Source: Entophlyctis helioformis
Taxonomy: Eukaryota > Chytridiomycota > Chytridiomycetes > Chytridiales > Chytriomycetaceae
DNA length: 64,000 nt
NCBI GenBank assembly: GCA_025526915.1
Contig: JAHLKH010000001.1
Location: forward strand, 124,001 to 188,000
Reading direction: 5' to 3'
Shown: one piece after another, positions 62,952 through 64,000 of the stretch
Numbering within the stretch: the stretch's first letter is position 1
Layout of the letters: every line of letters starts with the position of its first letter
Program-made: the position numbers and the translations under genes
The notes under the pieces: model-generated
The model's input: the letters and a program-made list of their open reading frames with translations, nothing else
Told to the model about the DNA's origin: nothing
Database searches by the model: none

Positions 62952-64000
62952 TTAATTGGGCTGGTGGACATGGGCACAATTGGCACAGGTACCGTCTTTG
63001 CGGTATGGGGCAGTTCGGAATTCGCTGCATCCACACTGCCGGCAGTGATTCGAGTCAGAGATGTCAATCAGTGGCTTGACTTTCGGTTTGCTTGCCGTTG
63101 AGCCATGTCGCGGCATGGCGGCAGACGACGATGTCTCTCCTTCGCGCTTGGATCGATTCCTGGTAGACCTGCCAGACGCATGCGATGACAATGGTTCCTC
63201 TGAGCCGTCTTCGTTGTGCCGCAGACGGCGTGTGGACGACGAGCTTGGCGGGGGCGATGGCGACTGCCCTTCATAGAATCGGCGCGACCTGCTGTTGGGA
63301 TCAAATGGCGGCGGAGACAAGGCGCGGCTGCCGGGTTGCTTGCTGCCACCACTGCTGCCGTTGTTGGCAGGCATAGCGATAACGGATGCCGGCATGCCAC
63401 GCATTTTCAGCATTTCCCGAGCCTCGCGCTCCTTGCGCTCTCTTCGCCGCCTTTCCTTCTCGTGGCGGTATGCCTCTTCGTCGGCAGGCAGCGAAGGTAT
63501 CACATCCACCGCCATGGCTTGATCTTGACCTCGCCCCTGTTGTGCTCGTCGGAGTGCGCGCCGCCTTTCCTTTTCACGCCGGTATGCTTCTTCATCCATG
63601 GCTGGTGCCAGCATTGGCGCAACGAGATGAGACGAGTGTGAACGCGCATATTCGTCTGCCGGAACGCGAATTGGACGTTGCTTGGTCGTGCTACTGTTGC
63701 GTACGGCACCACCATACAGGGGATGGTTGGCGTCTGGAGCAGCAGTAGCAGCAGATTCGCTTGCTGCCAGGATGCTTTCAGAATGCTTTGGAGGCGGCTG
63801 TGGCGACAACGGTAGCTGGCCCAGAAATCACAAGTATACACGCAGATTGATGAATGGATTGTCAGAATCAGTGATGTACAGATCATCAAACCAACACATG
63901 CGCATTCGACCCACAGGTGAAAATGGACCCAGCTGCGGTGCTTGCGACGCTGCTTGCACACGCTGTGAGGCGCTTGCTGATGCGAGTTGCGGAGAGCGAA
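62952..64000 (-). CDS. Disordered protein with a C-terminal four-cysteine zinc finger (5' end outside window)
   Basis: Two exons are visible: 64000-63915 (open at the window edge) and 63815-62952. Most of the protein is Pro/Ser/Ala-rich. It contains two similar charged helices (DEEAYRREKERRRALRR and DEEAYRHEKERRRRERKERE) about 40 residues apart, an internal duplication. It ends with a small zinc finger (CRQCGCSEFR then GTCANCAHVH) and stop at 62952-62954. I do not recognise the family; the CxxC-x(14-20)-CxxC spacing fits a rubredoxin-like or ribbon finger. The exon joint keeps a continuous proline-rich frame (GPFSP then LPLSPQPPP). Confidence 0.6.

Overview
This window is nuclear DNA of a eukaryote, most likely an early-diverging zoosporic (flagellated) fungus. 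The evidence is of three kinds. Almost every gene has short GT-AG introns. Several genes are of fungal type: Bub2/Cdc16, a Gde1-like ankyrin-GDPD protein, a Vrl1-like VPS9-ankyrin-PX-BAR protein and a Pim1-type Lon. Alongside them are genes kept only by organisms with cilia: an axonemal dynein intermediate chain, a FOR20/CEP20 centriolar protein and a CCDC92-type coiled-coil protein. Neither bacterial operons nor CRISPR arrays are visible.

Layout. 1-802 (+): 3' end of a dynein intermediate chain (DNAI3/IC140 type). 836-2978 (+): BUB2-like TBC GAP. 3053-4027 (-): FOR20. 4130-6316 (-): sphingosine-1-phosphate lyase. 6746-13648 (-): an 18-exon gene whose joined reading frame (1861 aa) carries a FEN1/XPG-type nuclease domain at the N-terminus and a Fanzor (eukaryotic TnpB-like RuvC plus zinc ribbon) at the C-terminus. 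14437-16183 (+): unrecognised gene head-to-head with it. 16384-16911 (-): CMC1. 17294-32510 (+): giant WDFY3/ALFY-like BEACH-WD40-FYVE protein. 32770-36207 (+): mitochondrial Lon. 36535-38753 (-): PP2A catalytic subunit. 38980-41555 (-): CCDC92-like. 41658-about 45624 (-): Gde1-like phosphodiesterase with apparent frameshifts near its end. 45918-48136 (-): BAR-like protein. 48348-53195 (+): Vrl1-like protein. 53292-57383 (-): long coiled-coil protein. 57438-61670 (+): WD40 protein, 54 bp from the preceding gene. 61745-62764 (-): SDR oxidoreductase. 62952-64000 (-): zinc-finger protein, open at the right edge.

The main discovery is the FEN1-Fanzor fusion. I joined the exons by hand, and both sets of catalytic residues are present: seven acidic residues of the FEN1/PIN site, and the D/E/D plus four cysteines of the Fanzor RuvC/zinc ribbon. 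The summed exon length is an exact multiple of three. Between its stop codon and the next gene lie several small inverted repeats and a 59-bp sequence that recurs, perfectly conserved and inverted, at 48255-48313. This is the obvious place to look for a guide RNA or an element end.

The remaining genes are ordinary housekeeping, membrane-trafficking and ciliary genes. Splice sites were inferred from GT/AG signals, frame continuity and known protein families, not from transcripts. Totals divisible by three support the models of BUB2, FOR20, S1P lyase, FEN1-Fanzor, CMC1, Lon, PP2A, CCDC92-like, BAR and SDR. Exons of the WDFY3-like, Gde1-like, Vrl1-like, coiled-coil and WD40 genes are only partly resolved.
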